A stretch of 6,357 nucleotides of DNA from Polaromonas sp. (GTDB lineage: Bacteria > Pseudomonadota > Gammaproteobacteria > Burkholderiales > Burkholderiaceae_C), in contig JACMQR010000276.1 in NCBI GenBank assembly GCA_014376885.1, positions 1 to 6,357 of the forward strand, written 5' to 3'. The position numbers and the translations under genes are program-made. The notes under the pieces are model-generated. The model did no database searches, was not told the DNA's origin, and saw only the letters and a list, made by a program, of their open reading frames with translations. Of the stretch, positions 6,039 through 6,357 are shown piece by piece. Within the stretch, counting starts at the first letter, position 1. Each line of letters begins with the position of its first letter.

Positions 6039-6357
6039 ACCAATTTTCGGTTCCTGCCGGCCCTGCCGGGTCACTGGCGCCATGGCTTCAGATGCAGCTG
6101 GAACGCCTTTTGTCCCAGCGCGGCCATGCCTGGCTGCTGGCCGGTCCTTCAGGCCTGGGCCAATTCGATCTGGCGCTGGCGCTGGCAACCGCCTGGCTGT
6201 GCGAGCAGCCAGGCGAGCAGGGCGCCTGTGGCCATTGCAGCAGCTGCCATGCGGTCGCGGTGCATACCCACGCCGACCTTTGCCTGCTGCTGCCAGAAAC
6301 GTTGTCGTTGTCGCTGGGATGGCCGCTTGACGAAAAAACGCAAGACGACCTGGACAG
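6035..6357 (+). CDS. holB: DNA polymerase III subunit delta prime, 5' part only
   Basis: HolB is the delta prime subunit of the clamp loader that places the beta sliding clamp on DNA; it acts as a stator and does not hydrolyse ATP. The visible part shows SLAPWLQ near the start, [14 protein letters not shown] (a degenerate P-loop lacking the GKT/GKS of active ATPases, as expected for delta prime) and four zinc-binding cysteines at residues 56, 65, 68 and 71. Their spacing (x8, x2, x2) is the same as in E. coli Hol[12 protein letters not shown] follows. The start is uncertain. GTG at 6035 overlaps the tmk stop as GTGA and is preferred for its economy. ATG at 6011 in the same frame would add eight residues and overlap tmk by 28 bases, with AAAAAGG directly next to it, too close to be an ideal ribosome binding site. 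The gene runs off the right edge. Confidence 0.93.
   Translation, partial: MNQFSVPAGPAGSLAPWLQMQLERLLSQRGHAWLLAGPSGLGQFDLALALATAWLCEQPGEQGACGHCSSCHAVAVHTHADLCLLLPETLSLSLGWPLDEKTQDDLD

Noticed and set aside
1..6357. tRNA, rRNA, CRISPR array, insertion sequence or toxin-antitoxin pair
   Set aside because: No cloverleaf-like sequence, spaced direct repeats, transposase motifs or terminal inverted repeats were seen, and almost all of the window is filled with recognised genes.

Overview
The window reads as ordinary chromosomal DNA of a betaproteobacterium, most likely Burkholderiales/Comamonadaceae (Polaromonas- or Rhodoferax-like). This rests on GC-rich coding DNA with G/C-ending codons, the mltG-tmk-holB cluster with a divergent ygfZ, and the style of the proteins. 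The assignment is by family resemblance read by eye; no search was run.

Layout from left to right. (1) Positions 1-1122, minus strand: an iron-containing (type III) alcohol dehydrogenase resembling 4-hydroxybutyrate dehydrogenase. Only its last few codons are missing beyond the left edge; the frame has no stop inside the window, so it is easy to overlook. (2) Positions 1199-1478, plus strand: a small unrecognised gene with a strong ribosome binding site whose reading frame appears broken by one extra C. Its stop overlaps the TTG start of (3), at 1475-2329, a fusion of a hot-dog acyl-CoA thioesterase and a GNAT acetyltransferase. (4) Positions 2330-2421: a short AT-rich convergent gap with a near-perfect 21-bp palindrome. 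(5) Positions 2422-4242, minus strand: a two-gene operon, ygfZ (folate-dependent Fe-S protein maintenance) followed by an NRDE/TANGO2-family gene. (6) Positions 4243-4326: a divergent promoter region. (7) Positions 4327-6357, plus strand: a tightly packed housekeeping operon of mltG (peptidoglycan lytic transglycosylase), tmk (thymidylate kinase) and holB (DNA polymerase III delta prime, cut by the right edge). The genes overlap at ATGA and GTGA junctions, so translation is probably coupled.

Functionally, the right half joins cell-wall polymer termination with dTTP supply and clamp loading, and the divergent ygfZ-NRDE pair joins Fe-S cluster maintenance with a family linked to heme handling. 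The left third looks accessory: a dehydrogenase for hydroxy-acid or alcohol metabolism divergent from an acyl-thioesterase/acetyltransferase fusion.

No mobile element, CRISPR array, tRNA or rRNA was seen, and no clearly new multi-gene system. The items most worth checking are the thioesterase-GNAT fusion, the frameshifted small gene before it, the convergent-gap palindrome and the insertion in thymidylate kinase.
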